Below are positions 45,091-56,113 of a stretch of DNA of 64,000 nt, one piece after another (position 1 is the first letter of the stretch; each line of letters opens with the position of its first letter). The position numbers and the translations under genes are program-made. The notes under the pieces are model-generated. The model ran no database searches. It had not been told where the DNA came from and was given only the letters and a program-made list of their open reading frames with translations. The DNA lies in contig NZ_SZNM01000003.1 of assembly GCF_005870085.1 (NCBI RefSeq), positions 248,001 to 312,000 on the forward strand, given 5' to 3'. The stretch comes from Aquibacillus sediminis (lineage in GTDB: Bacteria; Bacillota; Bacilli; Bacillales; Amphibacillaceae).

Positions 45091-46236
45091 CTAATCATGC
45101 ATTTTAGGATCAAATGCATCTCGTAATCCATCTGCTAATAAGTTAAATGCAACCATTATGATTGATAATACAGCCGCAGGGAAGACCAATAGGTATGGAT
45201 ACATTCGCAACGTATCAAATCCACTATCAATTAGTGTACCAAGTGATGCATCTGGCGGTGTAAGCCCTAGTCCAATGAAACTTAAGAAGGCTTCAAAGAA
45301 AATCGCACTAGGAATCGTAAACATTGTATTTATAATAATTAAACCTGTCACGTTAGGAATTAAATGTCGTAATATAATTTTTCGATCGGGTGCTCCGAGC
45401 GTCCTAGATGCCAAAACAAACTCTTGGTTTTTGAGTTTAAGCACCTCACCACGAACAATCCTGGCCATACCTATCCAACCGGTGATCGATAAGGCGATCG
45501 TAATCGAGATGATACCTGGTTCTAACACAAGCATTAATAGTAGCACAACAACTAAGTTTGGAATTCCAACGAGTACTTCCATAATACGTTGCATCACATT
45601 ATCAACTCGTCCACCGTAATAGGCAGAAATACCACCATAGGCTACACCAATAATTAAGTCAATTGCAGCAGCTAAAAAAGCGATATAAAGAGAAACTCTC
45701 GCCCCTAACCACATTCGAGTCCATTGGTCACGACCTAATCCGTCGGTACCAAACCAAAAATACTGGTCACTCATATCTTTTGCATCATAAATATTATACG
45801 TGGCTTTTACTTCTGCTGAATTTTTGCTACCGTCTCCTTCATTTAGCACGTTGATATCGATGAAATCTTCATCATTATTGAAACGGGCAACAGCTTTTCT
45901 CGTTGCATCTTCTACATCTTGACCTTGGTAGGTATCACGTAATGTACCATCGAACCCTAACCAAGATATATTCTCAAGAACTGGTACACGTGCAGGCATT
46001 TTAGCACGTTCTAACTCTTGATCATCTAATCCATATTCGTTAAAACTTGGACCAATTGCACTTAGCAATATAACCAACATTAAAACAATAATCGATGCAA
46101 TAGCTGGAATGTTCTTAAACAAACTTCGTGTTGCATCTTGTAAAAAAGTTCTACTAGGCCTTGATATCTTTTCACTCGTATCATCTCTTTTTGTCGCAGG
46201 GACAAAGAGATCTTTTGGTAAATTCTTTTTATCCAT
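45091..46236 (-). CDS. oppC: Oligopeptide permease OppC
   Basis: This 381-residue permease has one N-terminal helix (IASIIVLMLVILLSAI), a long extracytoplasmic insertion (about 65-150, containing DTYQGQDVEDATRKAV and a DGLGRDQWTRMWLGAR segment), and a five-helix permease core with the EAA loop around RGEVLKLKNQEFVLASRTLGAPDRKIILRHLIPN. The start is ATG at 46234-46236, preceded by GGAGGAG, one base after the oppB stop; the longer frame overlapping oppB has no site. The long insertion is larger than in many OppC proteins. Confidence 0.95.
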   Translation of the reverse strand: MDKKNLPKDLFVPATKRDDTSEKISRPSRTFLQDATRSLFKNIPAIASIIVLMLVILLSAIGPSFNEYGLDDQELERAKMPARVPVLENISWLGFDGTLRDTYQGQDVEDATRKAVARFNNDEDFIDINVLNEGDGSKNSAEVKATYNIYDAKDMSDQYFWFGTDGLGRDQWTRMWLGARVSLYIAFLAAAIDLIIGVAYGGISAYYGGRVDNVMQRIMEVLVGIPNLVVVLLLMLVLEPGIISITIALSITGWIGMARIVRGEVLKLKNQEFVLASRTLGAPDRKIILRHLIPNVTGLIIINTMFTIPSAIFFEAFLSFIGLGLTPPDASLGTLIDSGFDTLRMYPYLLVFPAAVLSIIMVAFNLLADGLRDAFDPKMHD

Positions 46237-46237
46237 T

Positions 46238-47167
46238 TTATTTCTCTCCTCCTGCAAGTCTGATTCGAGGATCGATGATTCCATATAGGAGATCAATAAC
46301 TAAAATAATCACAACAAACAATACGGCAAAGAGTAAGGTTGTTCCCATAATGATTGGATAGTCAACTACCATAACAGAAGTTACGAATTGTTCCCCAATA
46401 CCAGGCACTCCAAAGATTTGTTCAATAACCAAAGTACCAGTCATTAAAGAAACGGCCATTGGACCAATAACTGTTATTAAAGGAATCAATGCATTTCGTA
46501 ATCCGTGTTTAAATACAATCCCAAACTCATTGACACCTTTTGCCCTTGCAGTTGTAATAAAGTCAGATCCCAATACTTCAAGCATTTCCGTTCTGGTAAA
46601 CCTGGCTGCAGTTGCAAGTGGAAATATCATTAAAGCAATGGTAGGTAAAATTGTATGTTTAAATTCACCCCAGAGGGCAACTGGTAACCACCCTAATTGT
46701 ACTGCAAATACTAATTGTAATAGTCCAGCAAACACGAAGGAAGGAATTGATTTACCTAATACAGAAATTAACGTTGAAGTATAATCCATAATTCCATTAT
46801 GATTTATTGCCGCAACCAATCCTAATAAAATTCCTAACACTGTCCCCACTAGTAACGATTGAGCCCCAAGTAGAGCCGATGGACCAATCCGGCCTAGCAA
46901 TATATCGGATACAGGTGTACTATCAAAGTGGAAGGAAATTCCTAAGTCACCTTGTACAAGACCTGCCATATAATTAAAATATTGTACTGGTAGAGGATCG
47001 TTCAATCCATATTTTTCAAGAATGATCTCTTGTTGCTCTGGTGAAAGTTTATTCTCAACGTTCAGAGGAGTTCCTGGAAGAAACTTCATAAGAAAAAATG
47101 AAATGGACGCAATGATAAATAATGTTAGAAGCATGTATATTACTCTTTGAAAAATATATCGTGTCAT
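46238..47167 (-). CDS. oppB: Oligopeptide permease OppB
   Basis: This 309-residue permease of six helices has the N-terminal YIFQRVIYMLLTLFIIASISFFLM, PGTPLNVENKLSPEQQEIILEKYGLNDPLPVQY, GDLGISFHFDSTPVSDIL, and the EAA loop RTEMLEVLGSDFITTARAKGVNEFGIVFKHGLRNALIP. The start is ATG at 47165-47167, eight bases after AGGAGG. It is separated from oppA by about 170 bases that contain a hairpin able to lower read-through. Confidence 0.96.
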   Translation of the reverse strand: MTRYIFQRVIYMLLTLFIIASISFFLMKFLPGTPLNVENKLSPEQQEIILEKYGLNDPLPVQYFNYMAGLVQGDLGISFHFDSTPVSDILLGRIGPSALLGAQSLLVGTVLGILLGLVAAINHNGIMDYTSTLISVLGKSIPSFVFAGLLQLVFAVQLGWLPVALWGEFKHTILPTIALMIFPLATAARFTRTEMLEVLGSDFITTARAKGVNEFGIVFKHGLRNALIPLITVIGPMAVSLMTGTLVIEQIFGVPGIGEQFVTSVMVVDYPIIMGTTLLFAVLFVVIILVIDLLYGIIDPRIRLAGGEK

Positions 47168-47254
47168 CCCCAACACCTCCTATAAAATTTTTGTCGAATT
47201 ATAAGCGAAATTGACAGAAGATTCTTTATTGCCTGTCTTTTTGCTTAAAAGGGA

Positions 47255-47296
47255 AAAGAGAGTATATGCACCCAAAAAAGGTCATATACTCTCTTT
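47255..47296 (-). terminator. Intercistronic hairpin between oppA and oppB
   Basis: Perfect 14-base arms AAAGAGAGTATATG and CATATACTCTCTTT, followed by TTCCC on the minus strand. A strong stem with a short T run fits partial termination or 3'-end protection, which would keep oppA mRNA more abundant than oppBCDF. Confidence 0.75.
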
Positions 47297-47339
47297 CCAT
47301 TAATAGTAACTCTATCCTATTATTGATAGAATATCGTAA

Positions 47340-49031
47340 TTACTCTGCAGCATAAGCCCACTTGTATTCATAGTCAGAACCAAATGGATTTGTTTGTACA
47401 CCTTGTACTTTTGGCGCAATCAATTGTGCACGTGCACGTTGATATGTTGGCGCAATTGCCGCATCTTCAAACAACATTTGTTCAGCTTCTAAGAAAGCAT
47501 TATAACGCTCAACTGGTTCAAGTGCAAGTTCATTTGCAGCTTCTTCAATTAGAGCATCATATTCAGGGTTTGAATAACCCATGTAGTTGTTTGGTCCATC
47601 TGTTACCCAAAGATCTAAGAATGTATTCGGATCTAAGTAGTCAGGGCCCCAACCAGCAGCTTGAATATCATAATCCATTGCCGTATCAAGATCTAGACGT
47701 TGTTCGAACGGAACTTGTTTCAATGTTACTGTTAAACCTGGAAGATTTGTTTCCAATTGGTTTTTAATGTATTCACTTTGGTTCTTAGCCGTTTCACTAT
47801 CATCCGTTAAATATTCAATTTCAACAGATTCTTCACCTAGTTCCTCAAGACCTTTTTCCCATAATTGCTGCGCTTCTTCTGCATCAAACTCTACTAAGTC
47901 TCCGTTTAATTCGCGGAATGTCTCTCCTGTTTCAGGATGTGGAGCAAAGTCTGCTGGCATAAGTCCAGTCGCAACAATAGAACCATTATTAAGAATTGTA
48001 TCAACTAATGCATTTTTGTTATAGCCTTTAGAAATAGCTTTACGTATATTTACATTATCTAAAGCTTCATTACGTGTTTGGTTAAACTTCATGTAAAACA
48101 CAGACATTTCTGGTGTGATTTGGTAATCTTCATGTGTTGAATATTCATCAACAAAGTCAGAAGAAATACCTGCACGATCTACTTCACCTTGTTCGTAAAG
48201 GTCGATCTGTGGTTGAATCTCTTTCATTACCTGATAGGTAATTTTATCCAACTGAACTGTCTCTGCATCCCAGTAATTTTCGTTTTTCACTATTTCCCAT
48301 TCACTTGCAACACTATCCCAGTTTTCCAAAGTGAAAGGACCATTGAATAGTAATGTATCAGTACTTGTTGCAAAGTCATCGCCTTGTTCTTCCGTAAACT
48401 CTTCGTTAAGAGGGAAGTATGTTGGGAATGTTGTTAACGATTCGAAATATGGAACTGGTTTTTCTAATGTAACAACAAGCGTATAGTCGCCATCAGCTTC
48501 AACACCTAGTTCTTCTATTGCCATTTCACCAGCGTTAATTTCTGTAGCATTTTCAAGTACGCCGCCCATCATATATGGACCATATTCAGAACCCGTGTCA
48601 GGGTCTACTGCACGTCTCCATGAATAAACGAAGTCATGTGCTGTAACAGGGTCACCATTAGACCACTCAGCATCTTCACGTAAGTTAAATGTCCAAACAG
48701 TTGCATCGTCACTTACTTCGTGATCAATTGCAATACCTTCAACTGGAAGTGAATCTTCGCCTAAACGGTATAGGCCTTCCATTGTATGAGTTGTAAACTC
48801 AATACCATAAGTATCTGTAACCATATTAGGGTCCATGGATGGAATGGTGTCCCCGTTTAGGAAGTTAAATACTTGTTCTCCATCTCCTGCATTTTCTTCC
48901 GAATTACCTTCATCTGAAGTATTTGTGTCGTCGCTAGTAGTGTCGTCTGTATCTTCGCCACCAGAGCAAGCTACTAGGAACATACTTAGTACTAAAGCTA
49001 GTACTAATAATAGCCAATTTGACTTTCTCAT
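47340..49031 (-). CDS. oppA: Oligopeptide-binding lipoprotein OppA
   Basis: This 563-residue family-5 solute-binding protein has a lipoprotein signal (MRKSNWLLLVLALVLSMFLVAC, lipobox Cys22) and a linker very rich in Asp, Glu, Ser and Thr (DDTTSDDTNTSDEGNSEEN), followed by the binding domains with WTFNLREDAEWSNGDPVTAHDFVYSWRRAVDP and NIRKAISKGYNKNALVD. The acidic linker and overall acidic surface fit a salt-tolerant organism. The start ATG follows GGGGAGG. It is the first gene of the opp operon; 49032-49353 holds its promoter region. Confidence 0.96.
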   Translation of the reverse strand: MRKSNWLLLVLALVLSMFLVACSGGEDTDDTTSDDTNTSDEGNSEENAGDGEQVFNFLNGDTIPSMDPNMVTDTYGIEFTTHTMEGLYRLGEDSLPVEGIAIDHEVSDDATVWTFNLREDAEWSNGDPVTAHDFVYSWRRAVDPDTGSEYGPYMMGGVLENATEINAGEMAIEELGVEADGDYTLVVTLEKPVPYFESLTTFPTYFPLNEEFTEEQGDDFATSTDTLLFNGPFTLENWDSVASEWEIVKNENYWDAETVQLDKITYQVMKEIQPQIDLYEQGEVDRAGISSDFVDEYSTHEDYQITPEMSVFYMKFNQTRNEALDNVNIRKAISKGYNKNALVDTILNNGSIVATGLMPADFAPHPETGETFRELNGDLVEFDAEEAQQLWEKGLEELGEESVEIEYLTDDSETAKNQSEYIKNQLETNLPGLTVTLKQVPFEQRLDLDTAMDYDIQAAGWGPDYLDPNTFLDLWVTDGPNNYMGYSNPEYDALIEEAANELALEPVERYNAFLEAEQMLFEDAAIAPTYQRARAQLIAPKVQGVQTNPFGSDYEYKWAYAAE

Positions 49032-49353
49032 GAATCAATGACCTCCCCGAATTTTCTAAATTTTTCGTAGATAGAACATCCACAAAATGAATTATACAAG
49101 TTTTCTTACAATTTTGCACTATTTTTTTTACATAAAATTTAAGAATTTGCATATTCTATACATTCATTCGTCATAATTTAGGCAAAAAGAACTAGTTTGA
49201 TTTTGTCGATTTTTGACATTTTTATCCACCTTATGTCAAATTAAACCATTTCATCAGGTCCTTCCTTTCTTCCTATTTTTTAATTATACTGTAGCTAGGC
49301 GACTATGAAGAATATTGTCGAACAAGTTTTTAAGGAAGGAGAGACGAGCATCA

Positions 49354-49719
49354 TTGATATTAAATAAACATATTACATGGCTACTTATAAATTTAATTGC
49401 TGTTACAGTTGCTTTTTTCGTATTTTCTCCTGTATACAATCTTTTCCATTTCATTAACACTTTATTCATTATGAGTTTTATCTATCTTTCGGTTTCGATT
49501 ATACTTTTTGTAACAAGTAAACGTTTCTTTGATGGTGTTACATTTGGTTTTCGTAGATTTTTAAGTATGTTACCGAAAAATAAAGATTTATTAGATGAGT
49601 GGAAAGAAAAGCCATTACCTTCAGAAAAAATATCACCATCATTTTTAAGATTTATTTTTATCCAAGCAAGCTTGTGTACTTTATTAACGCTTATATTGCT
49701 TATAATCTACTATCTTTAA
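49354..49719 (+). CDS. Small membrane protein, DUF3899-like
   Basis: The product of about 121 residues has three hydrophobic segments (ITWLLINLIAVTVAFFVF, FINTLFIMSFIYLSVSIILF, FIFIQASLCTLLTLILLIIYY) and a conserved-looking cytoplasmic loop RFFDGVTFGFRRFLSMLPKNKDLLDEW, the type I associate with DUF3899. The start is uncertain: TTG at 49354 lies 12 bases after AAGGAG; a TTG at 49315 gives 134 residues but has no site. It is divergent from oppA. Function unknown. Confidence 0.65.
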   Translation: MILNKHITWLLINLIAVTVAFFVFSPVYNLFHFINTLFIMSFIYLSVSIILFVTSKRFFDGVTFGFRRFLSMLPKNKDLLDEWKEKPLPSEKISPSFLRFIFIQASLCTLLTLILLIIYYL

Positions 49720-49842
49720 TGTAAATGAATTCCTTAAACAGATGAGCTTCTTTTACGGGAGGAAAATCGAATAAAAACGCAATTCTTCTACTCGTTTTTT
49801 TCGCAGCCACTCCCCTTGCATTTCATCTTAAGAATTTATATA

Positions 49843-49963
49843 ATTAAGTGAAACTTTACTCAGTGTTTTTTAGCTTTTCCCACTTAGGTAGCTTGAACCA
49901 ATCGGTGGTGAAGTCTCCGTTTCATATTATGTTTTGAAGTAGACGGTTGCACCGTGATAGATA
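49843..49963 (+). repeat. Structured dispersed element, copy 5 (121 bp, internally deleted)
   Basis: The left end ATTAAGTGAAACTTTACTCAGTG and right end AGACGGTTGCACCGTGATA are kept (each within 20-base blocks of the other copies). The middle retains CTTGAACCAATCGGTGG, but the third stem has lost an arm. It lies just upstream of the trpS leader. Confidence 0.75.
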
Positions 49964-49984
49964 ATAACTTGATAGCATTAGCTA

Positions 49985-50182
49985 TGAAGGAGATGTAGTA
50001 CTATTTATCCGCTAATTTTAGAGAGCTTGTGGTTGGTGAAAACAAGCATTATGGTAAATGGGAATTGGACTTCCTGAGCTAATTTACATTCAAAGTGATC
50101 TTACATTGTAAGATAACAAGGGTGGCACCGCGGTTCATTCGTCCCTTATTTTATGGGGAACGGAATGGACTTTTTTTTATGC
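49985..50182 (+). promoter_or_regulatory. T-box leader of trpS, tryptophan specifier UGG
   Basis: The leader contains the stem I region AGAGAGCTTGTGGTTGGTG, a specifier-loop candidate TGG at 50066-50068 followed by A, the T-box AAGGGTGGCACCGCGGTT near 50119-50136, and a terminator whose arms are GTTCATTCGTCCC and GGGGAACGGAATGGAC with eight T. Uncharged tRNA-Trp would stabilise the antiterminator and permit trpS transcription. Confidence 0.93.
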
Positions 50183-50256
50183 GCAAATAACGGTACAAGC
50201 GGTAATAATCTAGGGAAACATCCTAATCATGTAGAACAATTAATAACTAGAGGTGA

Positions 50257-51258
<1,002 letters not shown>

Positions 51259-51263
51259 TATTA

Positions 51264-51298
51264 AAAAAGCGCTTAGTGTGAGACTAAGCGCTTTTTTC
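51264..51298 (+). terminator. Terminator of trpS
   Basis: AAAGCGCTTAGT / ACTAAGCGCTTT stem followed by T residues. Confidence 0.95.
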
Positions 51299-51468
51299 TG
51301 GTTTTAACACTGAATCTAGCTACAGATCGTCTATTTTATGGACATTTAGTGCTCTTTTTACCAATATATAGCCTATAGCCAATTTGTCATCTGAACGGAC
51401 ATCTAGTTCGTATAGCACATCAAATGACCGCTCAAGCACAAATAGCCACTAAGGATTACATTCATAAC

Positions 51469-51511
51469 AATAAGAGGCTGTCTGTTTTTTTAATGACAGC
51501 CTCTTGTTATT
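51469..51511 (-). terminator. Terminator of yjbA
   Basis: Minus-strand arms AAGAGGCTGTC and GACAGCCTCTT around an A-rich loop, followed by ATTGTT. It begins at the yjbA stop codon. Confidence 0.85.
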
Positions 51512-52277
51512 ATAAAATCCTTTTAAAACTATTTTGTTGTTCTTGATGTTGTTCTAGTTCCCACATTTTTTCAAAGAAAGGTTGTCCTTTTATCATTTTT
51601 CCACATAACTCCTCATGGGCAACACTCCAACCTTCAATCACCCCTTGATACAGTTCATACCACGCTTCTTCAAAATCCATTTTACGAATTTCTGAATATT
51701 GCGCTGGATCCCATTCCGTTAGCCAATATCTTACTTCTTCACTATTTTTTGTACCCTTTAGTTGATCTAAAGCCATCATTAGTAATTGTTTCAATTGACG
51801 TTCTTTTCTAGTTAGTCCCACCATGCGTTCTGGTGGTAATGATAAGATATGATATTCTTTGTCATCCTCCGTTGCTGAAAAAGAGAACTCCATCGGTTCT
51901 GTTCCCTCAATCATTTCGTACACTAATCTTTCTTGTCTAGGTATTAACCTACTTTTACGTACTGGTAAATGATAGCCCATTGTATCAAAAGCAACAATTG
52001 ATTTTCCATTTGTGACAATACATGCGTATTCAAGTGAGATTCGTTCTTGATTTTTTCTTAAATATGCTCGTTTATATATGCTTTCCAACAAGGGCTTTGG
52101 TAAATCTTGGAGGTCATTTTCAATGTAGTGGTACAACAAGTCATTTATGTATAGAATTGGTACTTGATCTAGTAATTCTATACCATCTTCTTTTCTCCAT
52201 TCATGAAAATGACACACATTGTATCCATTTTCTTCACCCTCGAACCAATTCACCCAAACATCGTGTAGATATAGCAT
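51510..52277 (-). CDS. yjbA: YjbA (DUF3603) protein
   Basis: This 255-residue protein begins [20 protein letters not shown] and closely follows B. subtilis YjbA ([80 protein letters not shown]). There is no membrane helix or known catalytic motif. The gene stands next to trpS in B. subtilis as here, although on the opposite strand to trpS in this window. Function unknown. Confidence 0.9.
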   Translation of the reverse strand: MLYLHDVWVNWFEGEENGYNVCHFHEWRKEDGIELLDQVPILYINDLLYHYIENDLQDLPKPLLESIYKRAYLRKNQERISLEYACIVTNGKSIVAFDTMGYHLPVRKSRLIPRQERLVYEMIEGTEPMEFSFSATEDDKEYHILSLPPERMVGLTRKERQLKQLLMMALDQLKGTKNSEEVRYWLTEWDPAQYSEIRKMDFEEAWYELYQGVIEGWSVAHEELCGKMIKGQPFFEKMWELEQHQEQQNSFKRIL

Positions 52278-52351
52278 TGTGAACCCTCGCTTTTTTATTG
52301 ATTCTTTTAGAATACATTATGACCAGCAGAAGAAATTTTATTCTAGTTTAG

Positions 52352-52567
52352 CTATTTTTTAACATGTATATTTGGAAATTTTAAAATGGATATGATAAGT
52401 AAAATGACCCCAAGTGGAAAAGCGTAACATTCAATCCTTTTGGATATAAAAATAAAATATTCGCTCCACGATAACCCTGCAGGTATAAAATTCATATAAA
52501 GAATCAAAGAAACTCCACCTGAAATTGTTAGACCAAACCCTATTAAAAATAATAAAATATATCGCAC
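52352..52567 (-). CDS. Small membrane protein of 71 residues
   Basis: Two membrane helices (YILLFLIGFGLTISGGVSLILY and CYAFPLGVILLIISILKF) flank a loop with NFIPAGLSWSEYFIFISKRIE. The sequence is of a type commonly found in Bacillus genomes near fab genes, but I have no function for it. The start is ATG (52565-52567) with a weak upstream site (GGTGAACGC). Confidence 0.7.
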   Translation of the reverse strand: MRYILLFLIGFGLTISGGVSLILYMNFIPAGLSWSEYFIFISKRIECYAFPLGVILLIISILKFPNIHVKK

Positions 52568-52725
52568 ACGCGTTCACCTAGCCTGTCCACTTTATATTAG
52601 TATAGATATATGATAGACAAATGGAGAACATGTCTATAAATTTAATAGAGGGTGATAGAATATTACGCATAAGCTGTATTATACGACCTAACACTTTCAA
52701 CTTCCTCTAAAGAATGAGTGTAAAA

Positions 52726-52911
52726 GGTCGCTGCGGAAATACACTACGCTTTCCTGTGGGGGGCCTGGTGAGCCTCCTCGTTCGTACCTCACTGCGGGGT
52801 CTCACCGATGATAAATTAAGGACCACAGGCTAAAATCGTCCTTGTCGGACAACGCCTGCATGACCCTCGTCGGGCCTCGGGAGTCTCCGTGTATTTCCTC
52901 CGCTTTTTTTA
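52726..52911. repeat. bcr-like palindromic intergenic element, copy A
   Basis: CTGCGGAAATACAC at the left and GTGTATTTCCTCCGC at the right are inverted. The inner part has GGCCTGGTGAGCCTCCTCG and GGGGTCTCACC arms, and an apparent inserted GC-poor segment near 52805-52848. Its higher GC content than the surroundings is obvious. It resembles long palindromic repeats common between Bacillaceae genes. Confidence 0.7.
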
Positions 52912-53052
52912 GTATTCTGAAGTTTTTTAGTGCTGCTATGTCTGATGAAACCACATATTACTTGGCATGTTATAACACAACAATGCAGCAATTCTTTATT
53001 TTTGAATATGTAAAGTATTACATCTATCACTAATCAGAAAACTTATATCAGC

Positions 53053-53236
53053 GAAGGCAGAATACGGAGATCCTTGAAAATAAAGATCAATTTTCTGCGT
53101 GCGATGTATCGCTGTCGAAGCGTTCCTTGTCCTGCAGGAACAGCACGAGGTGAAGATCCACTTGGTAAAGTGGTCTTCTTTACCAAGTTAGCTGAGGCCG
53201 TGCCCGCGGAAAGCGTAGTATTCTGCCGTAGCGATG
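53053..53236. repeat. bcr-like palindromic intergenic element, copy B (inverted to A)
   Basis: GGCAGAATACGGAGATCC at the left and CGTAGTATTCTGCC at the right are inverted; inside are CCTGCAGGAACAGCACGAGG and GGCCGTGCCCGCGGAAAGCG. A segment of about 50 bases near 53070-53118 looks inserted, and a CACTTGGTAAAG / CTTTACCAAG hairpin forms its centre. Confidence 0.7.
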
Positions 53237-53312
53237 GTATATCACGCATTTCAATCAGAATGGTAGAGAGCAAAGTTACGAAGGTTATGTCGTATAATAC
53301 ATCTAATGCACA

Positions 53313-53350
53313 ATAAAAAACTCTAGCCACATTATCTGCAGCTAGAGCTC
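53313..53350 (-). terminator. Terminator of fabH-fabF
   Basis: AGCTCTAGC / GCTAGAGT arms and six T on the minus strand. Confidence 0.9.
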
Positions 53351-53356
53351 AAAACA

Positions 53357-54598
53357 TTACGATTCATATTTTTTAAATAATAACGTTGCATTATGCCCAC
53401 CAAAGCCAAGTGAATTACTTAAGGCATAGTTTACTTCTTTTTGCTTCGCTTCGTTTGGGACATAATCAAGATCACAGTCAGAATCTGGTGTTTCATAATT
53501 AATTGTTGGTGGGACGATGCTATTTTCAATTGCCTTCACACATGCAATGGCTTCAACAGCACCAGCCGCTCCAAGTAAGTGACCTGTCATTGATTTAGTT
53601 GAAGACACAGCGATATCATATGCGCCCTCACCAAATACATGTTTAATCGCCATGGTTTCAAACTTATCGTTTAATTCCGTACTTGTCCCATGTGCATTAA
53701 TATAATCAATTGCACTTGCCTCAACACCAGCATCTTCAATCGCTTGGTTCATCGCTCTTACCGCACCCTCTCCTTCTGGGGCAGGTGCAGTAATATGATA
53801 GGCATCACCTGCTGAACCATAACCTACAATTTCTGCATAGATGGTAGCCCCACGTTTTTGCGCTGATTCTAATGACTCTAGGATTAGTGTTCCAGCACCT
53901 TCACCCATAACAAAACCGTTACGATTTTTATCAAAAGGACGACTTGCTGTTTTCGGGTCGTCACTGAATGATAATGCTTTCGCTGTTGAGAAACCAGCAA
54001 ATGCCATTTCTGTCAGCGGTGCTTCAGCGCCACCAGCAATCATAACATCAGCATCGCCTCGTTCAATCACTTTAAAAGCATCACCAATCGAGTTGGTACC
54101 AGAAGCACAAGCTGTTACCGAACAGGAGTTAATTCCTTTTGCACCTAATTGAATGGAAACTTGTCCAGCTGCCATATCTGGTATTAGCATTGGCACGAAG
54201 AAAGGACTAACTCGGCGGTAACCTTTTTTCTGGTATTTTTCAAATTGTTCATGATAAGTTGTCATACCACCGATTCCAGAACCAATCCAGACACCAACAC
54301 GTGGAGCCAGCTCGTCCGTAATGTCTAGTTTCGCATCATCAACAGCCATTTTCGCGGATGCAACTGCATATTGGGTAAACAAATCCATTCGTTTCGCTTC
54401 TTTTTTCTCCATATATAGAGATGGATCCCAATCTTTTATTTCACCTGAAACTTTCGCAGGAAAATCTTCCGTATTAATTCTAGTTAAAAAATCTATCCCC
54501 GAATTACCTTGGATTAAGTTATCCCATATTGTATCAATCGTGTTGCCAACGGGTGTTACGGCACCTAGTCCTGTAACAACTACACGTCTTTTTTCCAT
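53357..54598 (-). CDS. fabF: 3-oxoacyl-[acyl-carrier-protein] synthase II FabF
   Basis: This 413-residue condensing enzyme has the nucleophile Cys164 in [15 protein letters not shown] and the two catalytic His in [11 protein letters not shown] and [16 protein letters not shown]. It elongates acyl-ACP with malonyl-ACP and is the temperature-sensitive elongation enzyme of Bacillus. The start ATG follows AAGGAGG. It lies 46 bases after fabH and shares the FapR-controlled promoter in front of fabH. Confidence 0.98.
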   Translation of the reverse strand: MEKRRVVVTGLGAVTPVGNTIDTIWDNLIQGNSGIDFLTRINTEDFPAKVSGEIKDWDPSLYMEKKEAKRMDLFTQYAVASAKMAVDDAKLDITDELAPRVGVWIGSGIGGMTTYHEQFEKYQKKGYRRVSPFFVPMLIPDMAAGQVSIQLGAKGINSCSVTACASGTNSIGDAFKVIERGDADVMIAGGAEAPLTEMAFAGFSTAKALSFSDDPKTASRPFDKNRNGFVMGEGAGTLILESLESAQKRGATIYAEIVGYGSAGDAYHITAPAPEGEGAVRAMNQAIEDAGVEASAIDYINAHGTSTELNDKFETMAIKHVFGEGAYDIAVSSTKSMTGHLLGAAGAVEAIACVKAIENSIVPPTINYETPDSDCDLDYVPNEAKQKEVNYALSNSLGFGGHNATLLFKKYES

Positions 54599-54644
54599 AA
54601 GGGGTCTCCTCCTTATTTTAGTTGTTGTTTAGATTTTAGTCGTT

Positions 54645-55580
54645 TTACTTTCCCCATTTGAGCGCAATCGCACCCCAGGTAAGTCCTCCTCCAAATCCAA
54701 CGAGAACCACTAAATCATTGTCTTTTATTTTACCGTTTTTTACATCTTCAGATAAAGCAATAGGAATCGATGCCGCTGAAGTATTTCCATACCTTTTAAC
54801 GGACGTTGACATTTTCTCTTCCGGGATGCCAAGTCTTTGTCTAGCGGCTTCCATAATTCGAATATTTGCTTGGTGTGGAATTAAATAATCCACATCTTCT
54901 TTATTAAATCCTGCTTTTTCTACGACATGAACAGAAGACTCTGGCATCTGTCTTACTGCAAATTTGAATACTTCACGACCATTCATGCTAATGTAGTCTT
55001 TATCTTGTAATAAATATTTGCCACCGCCACCGTCAGCACCAAGTTCAAAAGAAAGAATTCCTTTATCATCACTTACAGGGCCAAGGACTGCAGCACCTGC
55101 ACCGTCACCAAATAACACACATGTGTTACGGTCAGACCAGTCTGTAATTTTTGATAGCTTCTCAACACCAACAATAAGCACGTTTTTATATGCCTCTGTT
55201 TCGATAAATTGTTTCGCTGTAATAACACCGTACATAAAACCTGAACATGCGGCACTTACATCCATGGCTGCGGCATTCGTCGCCCCTAACTTCTCTTGTA
55301 ACATACAAGAGACTGATGGGAATGGTGTATCAGGTGTTACGGTTGCTATTAAAATCATATCTATTTCATCTGCCGTAATAGAAGCATCCTCCATTGCTTT
55401 GAGCGCTGCTTCATATGCTAAATCAGATGTATCCATGGTGTCATCTGCAATTCTTCTTTCCTCAATTCCTGTTCTTGTCCGAATCCATTCATCATTTGTA
55501 TCCACAATTTTTTCTAAATCAGCATTTGTCACTACTTTTTCTGGCACATAATGTCCTGTACCAATAAATCCTGCTTTCAT
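54645..55580 (-). CDS. fabH: 3-oxoacyl-[acyl-carrier-protein] synthase III FabH
   Basis: This 311-residue KAS III has Cys112 in [11 protein letters not shown], His in [11 protein letters not shown] and Asn in [13 protein letters not shown], the complete Cys-His-Asn triad. It starts fatty-acid synthesis by condensing acyl-CoA (branched starters in Bacillus) with malonyl-ACP. The start ATG follows AGAGGA. A FapR operator lies about 40 bases upstream. It matches the fabHA position of B. subtilis. Confidence 0.97.
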   Translation of the reverse strand: MKAGFIGTGHYVPEKVVTNADLEKIVDTNDEWIRTRTGIEERRIADDTMDTSDLAYEAALKAMEDASITADEIDMILIATVTPDTPFPSVSCMLQEKLGATNAAAMDVSAACSGFMYGVITAKQFIETEAYKNVLIVGVEKLSKITDWSDRNTCVLFGDGAGAAVLGPVSDDKGILSFELGADGGGGKYLLQDKDYISMNGREVFKFAVRQMPESSVHVVEKAGFNKEDVDYLIPHQANIRIMEAARQRLGIPEEKMSTSVKRYGNTSAASIPIALSEDVKNGKIKDNDLVVLVGFGGGLTWGAIALKWGK

Positions 55581-55615
55581 CTATTTCATCCTCTCTACGG
55601 ACTTTAAAATCAAAT

Positions 55616-55634
55616 ATTAAGACTTGGTACTAAT
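55616..55634. promoter_or_regulatory. FapR operator upstream of fabH-fabF
   Basis: On the minus strand TTAGTACCAAGTCTTAA, close to the known Bacillus FapR box of the fabHA promoter, between the fabH start and the divergent 82-residue gene. Confidence 0.88.
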
Positions 55635-55744
55635 TTTAATGGATCTTTCTTCTAATATCAAGTCAATCGTTCTACATTGATTCATGATACCCGCCTTCTC
55701 GCTTTTATCAACAACACCATAACATAGCAATAAGGAGGTGTTCG

Positions 55745-55993
55745 ATGATGACGGATGAGAACGAAAAGCAGGAAAAAACAAAGCGAGAACAACCAAGCCG
55801 CCATCCATTTGATCAGATGATGTTTGGTAATCGTATAAATGAACCGTCCACAACAGAACAAGCAAAACAAGAGGATGAAACAAACAAGTTTGATTTATTT
55901 AATACAACGCAAACAATTGTAGAAACCTACCAACAATTATCACCATATGTAAAAGGACTATCCGATATGGTAAAGAAGTATAAACCAAAATAA
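55745..55993 (+). CDS. Small hydrophilic protein of 82 residues, divergent from fabH
   Basis: ATG at 55745 follows AAGGAGG by six bases, an excellent site. The product is polar with SRHPFDQMMFGNR, an acidic/Gln-rich middle and a helical end TIVETYQQLSPYVKGLSDMVKKYKPK. This composition resembles small spore-coat-associated proteins with a C-terminal SPYVK...LVKKY-type helix, but no function is established to me. B. subtilis has a small gene (yjzB) at about this position; whether it is the counterpart I cannot tell. Confidence 0.75.
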   Translation: MMTDENEKQEKTKREQPSRHPFDQMMFGNRINEPSTTEQAKQEDETNKFDLFNTTQTIVETYQQLSPYVKGLSDMVKKYKPK

Positions 55994-56113
55994 AAAAAGT
56001 GCTATGTTGGGTACTTCGTAGACATGGCTGCTACTGCATATAAACTGGAAAAAGGTCAGAAGATTTGTGCTTTCTTACTTTCTAAATAAAGTAGAATTAA
56101 AGCTACTTCTTAA

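Noticed and set aside
45158-45619. Long plus-strand open frames opposite oppC, trpS-like and fabH/fabF genes
   Set aside because: They are antisense shadows of well-supported genes with no independent start signals.
53043-53330. Open frames in the 52.7-53.3 kb GC-richer palindromes
   Set aside because: They arise from palindromic repeats read on both strands and have no start sites or protein-like composition.
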